Source of the DNA: Bacteroidota bacterium
GTDB taxonomy: Bacteria; Bacteroidota; Bacteroidia; Bacteroidales; Rikenellaceae
Length of the DNA: 31,924 nucleotides
Direction: 5' to 3'
NCBI GenBank assembly: GCA_023443765.1
Contig: JAEZTA010000017.1
Location: 1 to 31,924, forward strand
This document shows, piece by piece, positions 16,071-23,524 of the stretch. The notes beneath the pieces were generated by a model. It made no database searches. It saw only the letters and a list, made by a program, of their open reading frames with translations, and was not told the origin of the DNA. The translations under genes were made by a program, and so were the position numbers. Position 1 is the stretch's first letter, and each line of letters starts with the position of its first letter.

Positions 16071-17846
16071 ATGAAAACCTTTAATATCCTTACCTTTTTC
16101 GCATGCTTTGCAGCGTTGGCCGGAAGTCCCGAACCCGCCGCGGCACAAAACTACCAGACGACCGACAGTCAGGACCTCGCACTGATCTATCAGGGCGGAA
16201 AGCATCGCCTGGACTGGACGGTCGACGAATTCCGGCCTTACGTCACCCATCAGTTCCTCGACGGTTCGAAACACTGGCTTTTCGACGGGTTCCTGTTCCT
16301 TGAATTCAAGAACGGCATGGGCCGTTGCTATACGGTCGGTTACGAAAAGGAATTTGCCCGCAAGCCCGAATGGGAGTGGCTGCTGGATCGTATTTTCGAG
16401 CAGGACAAGTCGCTTTCGGCGCTGGACCAGTGCATCGGCGAGCAGATCAGGGAGATCGGCAAACCGGCCTTCAAACACAAGGTGGTGCTGGGACTTCCCG
16501 AAGCCGTACGCGACCAGAAAGACTGGGGCGAGCTGAACGGCCGAAAGATGGACTTCTCGAAAGACGAAGACCAGATCGCCGCGACGGAATGGTATATCGA
16601 CCAACTGATCGCCCGATTCAAAAATGCCGGGTATAAAAATATCGAACTATCGGGCTTCTACTGGGTTGCCGAGGACACCAACCATTGCGGCGAGTTGACC
16701 GTGCCGCTCAGCGAATATATCCATGCGCAGAAGAAACTCTTTTACTGGATTCCCTACTGGCAGGCCAAAGGCCACGAGGACTGGAAACGCCTGGGCTTCG
16801 ACGTGGCTTATCAGCAGCCCAACCACTTCTTCAACCAGTCGATTCCCGACAGCCGTCTGGACGAGGCCTGCGCCGTCGCCCGCGAAAACGGAATGGCGAT
16901 GGAGTTCGAATTCGACGAGCGGGCCACCGTCGCCAATCCCAATACGTTCTACGACCGGATGCTGGCCTATATCGACCGCTTCGAAAAGAACGATGTCTTC
17001 AACTCCTCGGCCGTAGCCTACTACTGCGGCAACCGCGGCGTGCTGACGCTTTTCGAGTCGAAGGAACACAAGGACAAGGTGATCATGGATCGTCTGGCCC
17101 GTATCATCTACACGCGTCAGGTGATGAAGTACGGCCTCCCGGTCCGGAACAAAACCCGCGTGGTGGCGCACCGCGGATTCTGGCACACCGACGGCTCGGC
17201 AGAAAACTCGATCTCCTCGCTGCTCAACGCCGACAAACTGGGCGCCTATGGTGCGGAATTCGACGTCTGGATGGCCGCTGACGGCGAACTGGTCATCCAC
17301 CACGACGACAAACACGGTAACTATGCGATGGAGAAAAATCCCTCGACCGTGCTGACGACGCTCGAACTGGCGAACGGCGAGAAAATCCCCACGCTGGAAC
17401 AATACCTGCAAGCCGCCCTGAAAACAAAACTCGAACTGGTGCTGGAGGTGAAACCCCACGCTACGCCCGAAGCCGATGCGGAAGCTGTCCGGAAGATCGT
17501 GGCGATGATCGACAAATACAAACTCACGAAGCGCGTGACCTACATTTCATTCTCGCTCCATGCGCTGAAAGAGCTGGTACGACTGGCTCCGGCCAAGACC
17601 CCGATTATGTATCTGGGCGGCGGCACGCTGCCCGAAGACCTGAAGAAGATGGGGATGACGGGATGCGATTTCAATTACTGGGTTTTCCAGAACAATCCGA
17701 CGTGGCTCCATTCGATCAAATGGCTGAAAATGGCCTCGAACGTCTGGACGGTGAACAATCCGGTCGAAATGTTATGGGTGATCGAAAACGGATTCGATTT
17801 CATCACGACTGACCGCCCCGACCTGTTCCTCCGGCTGGTCCGGTAA
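16071..17846 (+). CDS. DUF4855-glycerophosphodiester phosphodiesterase fusion
   Basis: A 591-residue protein with a signal peptidase I signal (cleavage after PEPAAA, about residue 25), so it is probably periplasmic and not lipidated like its neighbours. Residues about 35-355 form a DUF4855 domain (YQGGKHRLDWTVDEFRPYV, KHWLFDGFLFLEF, LNGRKMDF, IELSGFYWV, WIPYWQAKGHEDW, QQPNHFF, AMEFEFDE), with Glu192 and Glu278/Glu280 at the positions conserved in copies 1-3. Residues about 360-591 are a GDPD domain with all key residues: His367-Arg368 (AHRGFW), Glu396 and Asp398 (AEFDVW), His411-Asp412 (IHHDD) and the later LEVK. GDPD enzymes hydrolyse glycerophosphodiesters. The fusion ties DUF4855 to a phosphodiester-containing substrate. 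It follows copy 3 by 21 bp. The GDPD call is firm; its natural substrate is not known. Confidence 0.93.
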   Translation: MKTFNILTFFACFAALAGSPEPAAAQNYQTTDSQDLALIYQGGKHRLDWTVDEFRPYVTHQFLDGSKHWLFDGFLFLEFKNGMGRCYTVGYEKEFARKPEWEWLLDRIFEQDKSLSALDQCIGEQIREIGKPAFKHKVVLGLPEAVRDQKDWGELNGRKMDFSKDEDQIAATEWYIDQLIARFKNAGYKNIELSGFYWVAEDTNHCGELTVPLSEYIHAQKKLFYWIPYWQAKGHEDWKRLGFDVAYQQPNHFFNQSIPDSRLDEACAVARENGMAMEFEFDERATVANPNTFYDRMLAYIDRFEKNDVFNSSAVAYYCGNRGVLTLFESKEHKDKVIMDRLARIIYTRQVMKYGLPVRNKTRVVAHRGFWHTDGSAENSISSLLNADKLGAYGAEFDVWMAADGELVIHHDDKHGNYAMEKNPSTVLTTLELANGEKIPTLEQYLQAALKTKLELVLEVKPHATPEADAEAVRKIVAMIDKYKLTKRVTYISFSLHALKELVRLAPAKTPIMYLGGGTLPEDLKKMGMTGCDFNYWVFQNNPTWLHSIKWLKMASNVWTVNNPVEMLWVIENGFDFITTDRPDLFLRLVR

Positions 17847-17868
17847 TATCACGTTAAAACAACGAAAA

Positions 17869-19131
17869 ATGGGACACCGATTCTTACGCTATTTCCTGAT
17901 ATGTTGTCTGATCCTGCCGTCGGCCGCCTGTGCCGGCGACGGGTCGGACGACAGGAACGACGATAACGGCGGCAATGACGACGACGGCAGCAAACGCCCC
18001 TACTCCGAGATGATGTACGTCAAACGCCAGGGCGACGACCTTTACATTTCGGCCAAGATGGATGCTTCGACCGATATACTCTACTGGTTCAAGCGCTGCC
18101 TGTTCAACGAGGTTTACACCTTCTACCGGGTGGGGACCCGCTCCAATACGGACCGGATGCCGACAACGCGTCCGGAGAGCGAACCCGACGTGGTGCTCAA
18201 CCTGGCGTACAGCGACAACATCGGCCCGTTCAGCATCCAGGGCGGGGGCTGGTGCGGCGCAAACCATAAATACATGGAACGCACGGCCCGCACGGCCTAC
18301 AACAAAGATTTCAGCGTAACGGTCGACGGGCAGCCCCTCACCGGCGACAAAGCCGTATGGAGCAGGCAGGGGATAACGATCGAAGCGGAGAACGTGATTC
18401 TCGACCCGACGCACCCGTACAAAGACGCCAATGGGCAGGAGGAGTTGCGCGACGAATTATGTCACGAATTCGCAACCTACCGCATCTTCCGCAACAACAT
18501 CGACGTGGCCGTACGCCACAGCTTTTGCTGCAAAAACCCGGTGACGATCGCCATCTACTACGGCATGCAGTCGATGTTCGCGAACAAAACCCATTTCACC
18601 ACACCGGACGGAGCTTACGGCAACTGGACGCCCCCTCCCGCAGCCGGGGAGTCTTCATTCACCAAGGTCGGCTATCCCGATTTCCGGCGTTTCGTGGAGA
18701 AAAATGCAAAGGCTTACCAGTCGGCATTTCTGTTGCCGGACGGGTTGGGCGACCATAGCTGGCTGACGGATTCGGACGTGATGTTTATCTGCGCTTCCTA
18801 CGGCAAAAGCTACCACAAGCTGATTTCGAACAAACCGATCCAGAACGGCGACAGGATCAACTGGCGCGGCGTTTACACATGGTTCGTAACACCGATTGCC
18901 GACGACAGCGACGTGTTGTGCTACGAAGGGGTGGTGGACGGCTACCCGACGATCTTCATCGACACCCGGAGGGCGTGCGAAAAGAGCATAAAGCTGCCCG
19001 CATACCTTGATCCGGAGAAATACGAAGTGATCGACCCGAACGACGGAATCCGCGTTTCGCCCGAAGGGACGCAGGGCCTCCGGATTTCGGCCAACAAGGC
19101 CGGCGGATGCGTCTTGTCGTTCAGGAAGTGA
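17869..19131 (+). CDS. Unrecognised surface-type lipoprotein
   Basis: A 420-residue protein I cannot assign to a family. It has a signal peptide with Cys21 (SAAC) followed by a long acidic, Asn/Gly/Asp-rich linker (GDGSDDRNDDNGG) of the kind that sends Bacteroidetes lipoproteins to the cell surface. The body is rich in aromatic residues and predicted beta strands, with notable segments FSIQGGGWCGANHKYMERT, HSFCCKNPVTIAIYYGMQS and FICASYGKSYHKLI. The end looks like a small beta domain (VSPEGTQGLRISANKAGG). Several Cys residues are present beyond the lipidated one. It is the last gene of the PUL, 22 bp after the GDPD fusion, and is followed by a terminator. A glycan-binding protein or a lyase-like beta-structure enzyme are both possible. 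Confidence 0.85.
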   Translation: MGHRFLRYFLICCLILPSAACAGDGSDDRNDDNGGNDDDGSKRPYSEMMYVKRQGDDLYISAKMDASTDILYWFKRCLFNEVYTFYRVGTRSNTDRMPTTRPESEPDVVLNLAYSDNIGPFSIQGGGWCGANHKYMERTARTAYNKDFSVTVDGQPLTGDKAVWSRQGITIEAENVILDPTHPYKDANGQEELRDELCHEFATYRIFRNNIDVAVRHSFCCKNPVTIAIYYGMQSMFANKTHFTTPDGAYGNWTPPPAAGESSFTKVGYPDFRRFVEKNAKAYQSAFLLPDGLGDHSWLTDSDVMFICASYGKSYHKLISNKPIQNGDRINWRGVYTWFVTPIADDSDVLCYEGVVDGYPTIFIDTRRACEKSIKLPAYLDPEKYEVIDPNDGIRVSPEGTQGLRISANKAGGCVLSFRK

Positions 19132-19150
19132 TTTGCGGTAAAACCGGCCT

Positions 19151-19190
19151 AAAAAAGAGGTTGACGGCAATCGTCAACCTCTTTCTCTTT
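19151..19190. terminator. Bidirectional terminator between convergent operons
   Basis: A perfect 13-bp stem, AAAGAGGTTGACG (19154-19166) with its complement at 19172-19184 around a 5-base loop, is flanked by an A6 run on the left and a T-rich tail (TTTCTCTTT) on the right. It can therefore stop transcription from both sides: the PUL ending at 19131 and the operon ending at 19192. Confidence 0.88.
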
Positions 19191-19191
19191 A

Positions 19192-19890
19192 TCATCTACG
19201 GCGTTTGGCCTTCGTGTGCTTCAGCGTCGCGTCGAGCACCGGTTGCAGGATCTTCTCCATCACGTCATATCCGGCTTCCGTGGGATGAACGCCGTCGACG
19301 GTATAGGCGGCGATCATACCCCCGTCCGGCTCGGCCATCGGCGTATGGTAGTCGACATAGGGAATCTTCTCCTGCGCGGCATAAGCCCGGATCATCCGGT
19401 TCAGTTCGATGATCTTCGGAGCAGGTTCCAGCCCCTTGCGCCAGCTGAAATCACGGGCGGGCAGCAGCGAACACAAGACGGGCGTGATGCCGTTCGCACG
19501 CGCCAGTTCGACCATTGAGACGATGTTATCGAAAATGTGCGGCAACGAGATGTAGCCGTTATTCTGGGCGATGTCGTTCGCACCGCCGCAGATCACCACA
19601 ACCTGCGGATGCAGGTCGATAACGTCGGCACGGAAGCGCACGAGCATCTGCGAGGTCGTCTGGCCGCTGATGCCGCGGCTCGCGTAGTCGTGCGAAGCGA
19701 AGAACGCGGGATGTTTGCCGATCCAGCCCTCGGTGATCGAGTTACCCATAAAGACCGCTTTGGGCGGGGTCGTCTGCTCCCGGTTCGCCTGCTCGAACCT
19801 GCTAAAACCGGCCCAGTCATTCTGGGCATGCGCATCGGCGCAGATCATGACTCCGGCGAGTGCGGCAATGATTGCCAACAGTTTTTTCAT
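19192..19890 (-). CDS. SGNH/GDSL esterase, exported (1)
   Basis: A 232-residue SGNH hydrolase with a signal peptide (cleavage after DAHA, about residue 22). Block I MGNSITEGW holds the nucleophile Ser51, block II is RGISGQ, block III GGANDIAQN and block V DGVHPTEAGY with Asp199 and His202. These serve as nucleophile, oxyanion hole and catalytic Asp-His. The sequence is of the PAF-acetylhydrolase/rhamnogalacturonan-acetylesterase-like type often found in PULs, where such enzymes remove O-acetyl groups from glycans; the specific substrate cannot be read. A basic tail (KHTKAKRRR) ends the protein. It is the last gene of the seven-gene operon, 13 bp after the CE2-like gene. Confidence 0.9.
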   Translation of the reverse strand: MKKLLAIIAALAGVMICADAHAQNDWAGFSRFEQANREQTTPPKAVFMGNSITEGWIGKHPAFFASHDYASRGISGQTTSQMLVRFRADVIDLHPQVVVICGGANDIAQNNGYISLPHIFDNIVSMVELARANGITPVLCSLLPARDFSWRKGLEPAPKIIELNRMIRAYAAQEKIPYVDYHTPMAEPDGGMIAAYTVDGVHPTEAGYDVMEKILQPVLDATLKHTKAKRRR

Positions 19891-19903
19891 TTGATACTGA
19901 ATT

Positions 19904-20989
19904 TTATTCGATGGGCTGCAACGGCATATCCCATCCGGTGATGGTTGCCAGGTAAGGAATTACCGTCGCGGCTATTTTACGTTGCCCGCGGTAGTTGGGG
20001 TGATAGCCCGCACCCAGGTCTGCACCCATGTTATGAATTTCGTCGAATTGCAGAATGCAATGCAGGTTTTTGTCGTTCAGACCCTTGATAATCGTGCGGG
20101 CGAAATTATAAAACGGCTCGGCGCCCTGCGGTACGACGTAGAGGATCGGAACATCGCCGTATTTTTCGCGCAGGTTATCGCGCATACGCCGGAACGCCTT
20201 CCCAAACACAGCCTCCGAAGGAACAATATTGCCGCTCATATCATTGGTTCCCAGTTTAATGACCACAATATCGGGTTTGTAATCCCGAAAATCCCACCGG
20301 GAGTCGGCGACCTCGTCGAACGTGCGCAGCATGCGGTCGGTCATGGTTATCTCCGAAGCCCCTTTCGGATCGCCCCAATTGCGCACGATCCCCTGTCCCG
20401 AATGGGCAATCAGCACGTAATCCGCACCGAAGTAACGGGCCGCGATGCAGGCCCATGCCAGGTCGCAGTTCTCGGTTTCGGGCGTAAACGGCTCGCGGGG
20501 CGACAGCCCCTCGGTGCCATAGCCGCAGGTATGCGAGTCGCCGATGAACTCGATCAACCTCGCCGGTGCGGGCGGAGGCGCCAGCAGTTTGCCGTCGGTT
20601 TCAATGCCGTAAAGGGTGGTTTGCCCCTGCTCGCCTTCGGTCCGCTTCTGGACCGTCACGGTATGCGGCCCGCGGTGGAGTTTTTCAGCAAGCCGGATGA
20701 CGGAAGGCCCACCTTCGACCGTCACTTTACCGTATAGTTTACCGTCGACAAAGACGTTGTAGTAGTTCCGCTTAGTGTCCGCGGCGCGCATCGAACAATT
20801 CGTCCCGTCGAAACGGAACGTGAAATGGCTGCCGCTCCAATCGAACGACAGGCTGCCGTCAGCGTTTTTGGCGGCGCGCCCCACAAAACGAACCAGTTCC
20901 GAATCGGCCCGGCAGGAACGCGGACCGCTGTCCGCCGCATAGGCTCCTATCGACAGGAACAGCGCAATGGCGAAAAACAGACCTTTCAT
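19904..20989 (-). CDS. CE2-like acetyl esterase, exported (2)
   Basis: A 361-residue protein: signal peptide (1-19, AYAA), a beta-sandwich domain (about 30-135) of the carbohydrate esterase family 2 N-terminal type, then an SGNH domain with EFIGDSHTCGYGTEG (nucleophile Ser152), SGQGIVRNWGD, KLGTNDMSGN and GYHPNYRGQ (His330). This order and the GDSxTCGYG motif are characteristic of CE2, whose members deacetylate xylan, mannan or other sugars, usually at the 6-position, with a Ser-His pair. It differs in type from the two SGNH esterases on either side. Gaps to its neighbours are 7 and 13 bp. Confidence 0.88.
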   Translation of the reverse strand: MKGLFFAIALFLSIGAYAADSGPRSCRADSELVRFVGRAAKNADGSLSFDWSGSHFTFRFDGTNCSMRAADTKRNYYNVFVDGKLYGKVTVEGGPSVIRLAEKLHRGPHTVTVQKRTEGEQGQTTLYGIETDGKLLAPPPAPARLIEFIGDSHTCGYGTEGLSPREPFTPETENCDLAWACIAARYFGADYVLIAHSGQGIVRNWGDPKGASEITMTDRMLRTFDEVADSRWDFRDYKPDIVVIKLGTNDMSGNIVPSEAVFGKAFRRMRDNLREKYGDVPILYVVPQGAEPFYNFARTIIKGLNDKNLHCILQFDEIHNMGADLGAGYHPNYRGQRKIAATVIPYLATITGWDMPLQPIE

Positions 20990-20996
20990 CGCCGGA

Positions 20997-21638
20997 TTAT
21001 TTTACATACGGCCGGATCTTCCCGATCCAGACCCGGTAACCGTCGGCATTGAGGTGAATGCCGTCGAAATGGTATTTCGCAGGCAGCTGTCCGTTCTCGG
21101 CCATGCTGCTCCAAATATCAATATACTGCAATCCGCGCGCTGCGGCGACCTTTTGCAGCAGGGCGTTAAATTCGACGATACGGGCATTCTTGCCTTTGAG
21201 GGCCTCGCCGCGCGATTCGTCGACGGGCAGGGCACTCTGGATGTAAACCTTCGTGCGGGGAGATTTGGCGGCGATGATGTCGAGCATCTGTTCGTACTGT
21301 CCGAGCAGGTTCCCGCTGGTGACATCGGTGAATACGAGGTCGTTGACGCCCGCCATAATAAAGATGGCACGCGGACGCCCTTCGACGATCGGGTCCAGCC
21401 GGCCGAGCATCCCGACGATGCGGTCGCCGCCGATGCCGCGGTTGAGCACCCGTTTTTCCGGGAAGTATTCGGACCAGAATCCGCGCTCGGTAAGGCTGTT
21501 GCCGAGCATGACGATGTTGCGCGGCGTCACGGGTACCAACTCCTCGACATTGCGCTTGGTGGTGTAGTAGTCCTGCGCCAGGACAGTCGTCGCCAGGACG
21601 GTGGCCAGCAGCAGGGAAATCAGCTTTTTCATGATCAT
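20997..21638 (-). CDS. SGNH/GDSL esterase, exported (3)
   Basis: A 213-residue SGNH hydrolase with a signal peptide (cleavage after VLAQ, about residue 21). Motifs are MLGNSLTERG (Ser48), NRGIGGDRI, MAGVNDLVF and DGIHLNADGY (Asp192, His195). It belongs to the same broad group as the esterase at 19192-19890 but is not a recent duplicate of it, because they differ throughout outside the motifs. The start could be the ATG at 21638 or the one at 21632 (MKKLISLL); the second gives the more usual signal peptide. It begins only 5 bp after the stop of the FAD oxidoreductase gene, so the two are probably translated from one message. Confidence 0.9.
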   Translation of the reverse strand: MIMKKLISLLLATVLATTVLAQDYYTTKRNVEELVPVTPRNIVMLGNSLTERGFWSEYFPEKRVLNRGIGGDRIVGMLGRLDPIVEGRPRAIFIMAGVNDLVFTDVTSGNLLGQYEQMLDIIAAKSPRTKVYIQSALPVDESRGEALKGKNARIVEFNALLQKVAAARGLQYIDIWSSMAENGQLPAKYHFDGIHLNADGYRVWIGKIRPYVK

Positions 21639-21643
21639 ATGGT

Positions 21644-23449
21644 TTATTTGAGGTTTCCTTCGAAATCAATGTCCCGTTCAAACGGATGCAGCGCGTTATC
21701 GACTATGCGGGCCGCTTCGCGCCGGGTCAGAGGCGTCGTGTCGGTAGCCGGGGCGATCCGCCCGCCGGCCCGGCGGAGCAGTTCGGACGCCGAAGCCGCT
21801 GTGAGCGGCGCCGGATCGTCGACGACCGCAATCTCCGGGGCATAGTCGTGCAGCCCCAGCGTGAATTCCCCGACCGACACCGTCCGCTCGGGGTAAAACC
21901 ACGAACGATTTGCCCACTGGTAGGGTTCGCCCGTCATGCGCAGGATACCCGTAGAGGCGATACGTTGCAGCAATTCGAAATCCGGGTCGTCGGGTTTCAC
22001 GTCGTAGAGCGGCTGAAGGTAGGCCTTCTGGGCCAGCAGTGCGGCCTGAAGCCTGCGCACGGGGACCTCGCGGGGCGTACAACCGGCCTTGACCGCCAAC
22101 GCTGCCAGTGTCCCTGCAGCCTGCCCGGTGAGCATGACGACGGGTTGCAGGCGCGTCGAGCCGTTGATCAGGTTCGAGACCGAAATCGCTTTGTCCGAAA
22201 CGATCAGATTATCGGTCCGGGCCGGAATCATCACCCCTGCCGGGACACAGAAAGACGGCACAGGCAGGAATGCAATGCCCGGAACGTCGGGACGGCATTT
22301 GTGGTGGTGGTCCACCGGGTAATCGCCCACCGAAATCCCGGTCCGGTAGAGCGGCGCAGGACGGTCGTAACGCGTCATCACGTCGTCGAAAGTCAGCATG
22401 ACGACCCCTTCCGCCCGGCGGCCTTCGCGGTGGTAAGGCAGGTAGGCCAGTCCGTCGGCCGTGTCGAACTCGTCGTCGGCAATACCGAGGTTGCGGTATC
22501 CCAGTTCGGTCTGGATGTAATAAATGAAACGCAGCGTCTTCGCGCGTGCCGGACGCAACGCGGCTTCGCGCTGCGCATAGGGCAGTTCAACGACGTTCAG
22601 GTAGATGTCGTTGCCCCTGGTCGGCCAGTTGATCATATACTTGCCGTTGGGCAGGCGGCCGTAGGTAATCACCATTTCGACGGGAATCGGATCGCCGACA
22701 GCCGTTGCATTGCAACCTGCAAACTCCACGGGATCGTAGTCCTTGGGGCGCGGGATCGTCTTATCGGCACCGGGGCCGTAATCCTTGAGAATAGCCGTGA
22801 GCGTCAAATCCTGTACGATGTCGCGCGCCTCCTCCGGGGCCAGGGCTTCGCCCGTCAGGCTGCGCGCATCCATCCCCAGCCGGTAAGGCGTACCGCTCAG
22901 CGGGAGTGCGTCGCCCAGGTCGGTGGCGTCGATAGTGACCCGGGCCGAAACTTCCAGCCGATTACCGGCTTTGTCCACAAACCGGGCTCCGGTAACGGTA
23001 TTGCCGCGTTTGAAGACCTTTTCGGGCCGGAATCCGTATTCGACCGCCAGGTGCGGTTCCGCCGCAGCCATGGCTTTGAAGATGCTGTCGGCGACATGGG
23101 GTTCGAAGAGCGTGTTGCTCACCCATCCGGTAGCCAGAGCCTGTGCACCTCCGTAGCGGGCGCGCAGGGCTTCGCGGAATTCATTCCACAACCCCGAAGG
23201 CAGATTGGCGTTGCCGTCGATGGCCGGGACGCCCTGCGCCGTGAGCATGCCGCCGAGCATCGGCGTGGGTTCGACGACCAGCGTCGTCGCTCCCTGCCGC
23301 GCCGCAGCGAGGGCCGCAGTCGTACCGGATGTCGTGCCGCCGATAACCAGCACATCGACCGTGCGACGAGAGGTTTTGGCGACTGCCGACAGCGCGAAAG
23401 CGACGGTTACGACCAATACGGCCACGAGAAGGAATCCTGTACGTCTCAT
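21644..23449 (-). CDS. Exported FAD-dependent oxidoreductase (PF12831 type)
   Basis: A 601-residue flavoprotein with an N-terminal signal or anchor helix (residues 1-25) and a Rossmann dinucleotide-binding motif directly after it (VDVLVIGGTTSGTTAALAAA, about 32-50, with acidic Glu60 closing the fold). It continues with the family blocks PTPMLGGMLTAQGVP, VTIDATDLGDALPLSG, GISVGDYPVDHHHKC and FCVPAGVMIPARTDNLIVSDKAIS. This matches the FAD_oxidored family common in Bacteroidetes glycan loci, whose reactions are mostly unknown. Export implies cofactor loading before or after secretion, perhaps through Tat-like handling (RRT near the start is not a clear Tat motif). It may oxidise a sugar or sugar acid in the periplasm. 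Confidence 0.88.
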   Translation of the reverse strand: MRRTGFLLVAVLVVTVAFALSAVAKTSRRTVDVLVIGGTTSGTTAALAAARQGATTLVVEPTPMLGGMLTAQGVPAIDGNANLPSGLWNEFREALRARYGGAQALATGWVSNTLFEPHVADSIFKAMAAAEPHLAVEYGFRPEKVFKRGNTVTGARFVDKAGNRLEVSARVTIDATDLGDALPLSGTPYRLGMDARSLTGEALAPEEARDIVQDLTLTAILKDYGPGADKTIPRPKDYDPVEFAGCNATAVGDPIPVEMVITYGRLPNGKYMINWPTRGNDIYLNVVELPYAQREAALRPARAKTLRFIYYIQTELGYRNLGIADDEFDTADGLAYLPYHREGRRAEGVVMLTFDDVMTRYDRPAPLYRTGISVGDYPVDHHHKCRPDVPGIAFLPVPSFCVPAGVMIPARTDNLIVSDKAISVSNLINGSTRLQPVVMLTGQAAGTLAALAVKAGCTPREVPVRRLQAALLAQKAYLQPLYDVKPDDPDFELLQRIASTGILRMTGEPYQWANRSWFYPERTVSVGEFTLGLHDYAPEIAVVDDPAPLTAASASELLRRAGGRIAPATDTTPLTRREAARIVDNALHPFERDIDFEGNLK

Positions 23450-23471
23450 GCTTTTGACTTTTACGAATGAA

Positions 23472-23499
23472 ACTCGCGGCTCAGGTTCGGGCCGCGAGT
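23472..23499 (-). promoter_or_regulatory. Intra-operon hairpin between epimerase and FAD genes
   Basis: A perfect 9-bp GC-rich stem, ACTCGCGGC (23472-23480) with GCCGCGAGT (23491-23499), has a 10-base loop. In the minus-strand transcript only three T residues follow. It may be a leaky terminator or an RNA-processing site that lowers expression of the FAD and esterase genes relative to the transporter and epimerase. Confidence 0.55.
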
Positions 23500-23524
23500 G
23501 GATTGAATTTACAGACAGGCCCGT

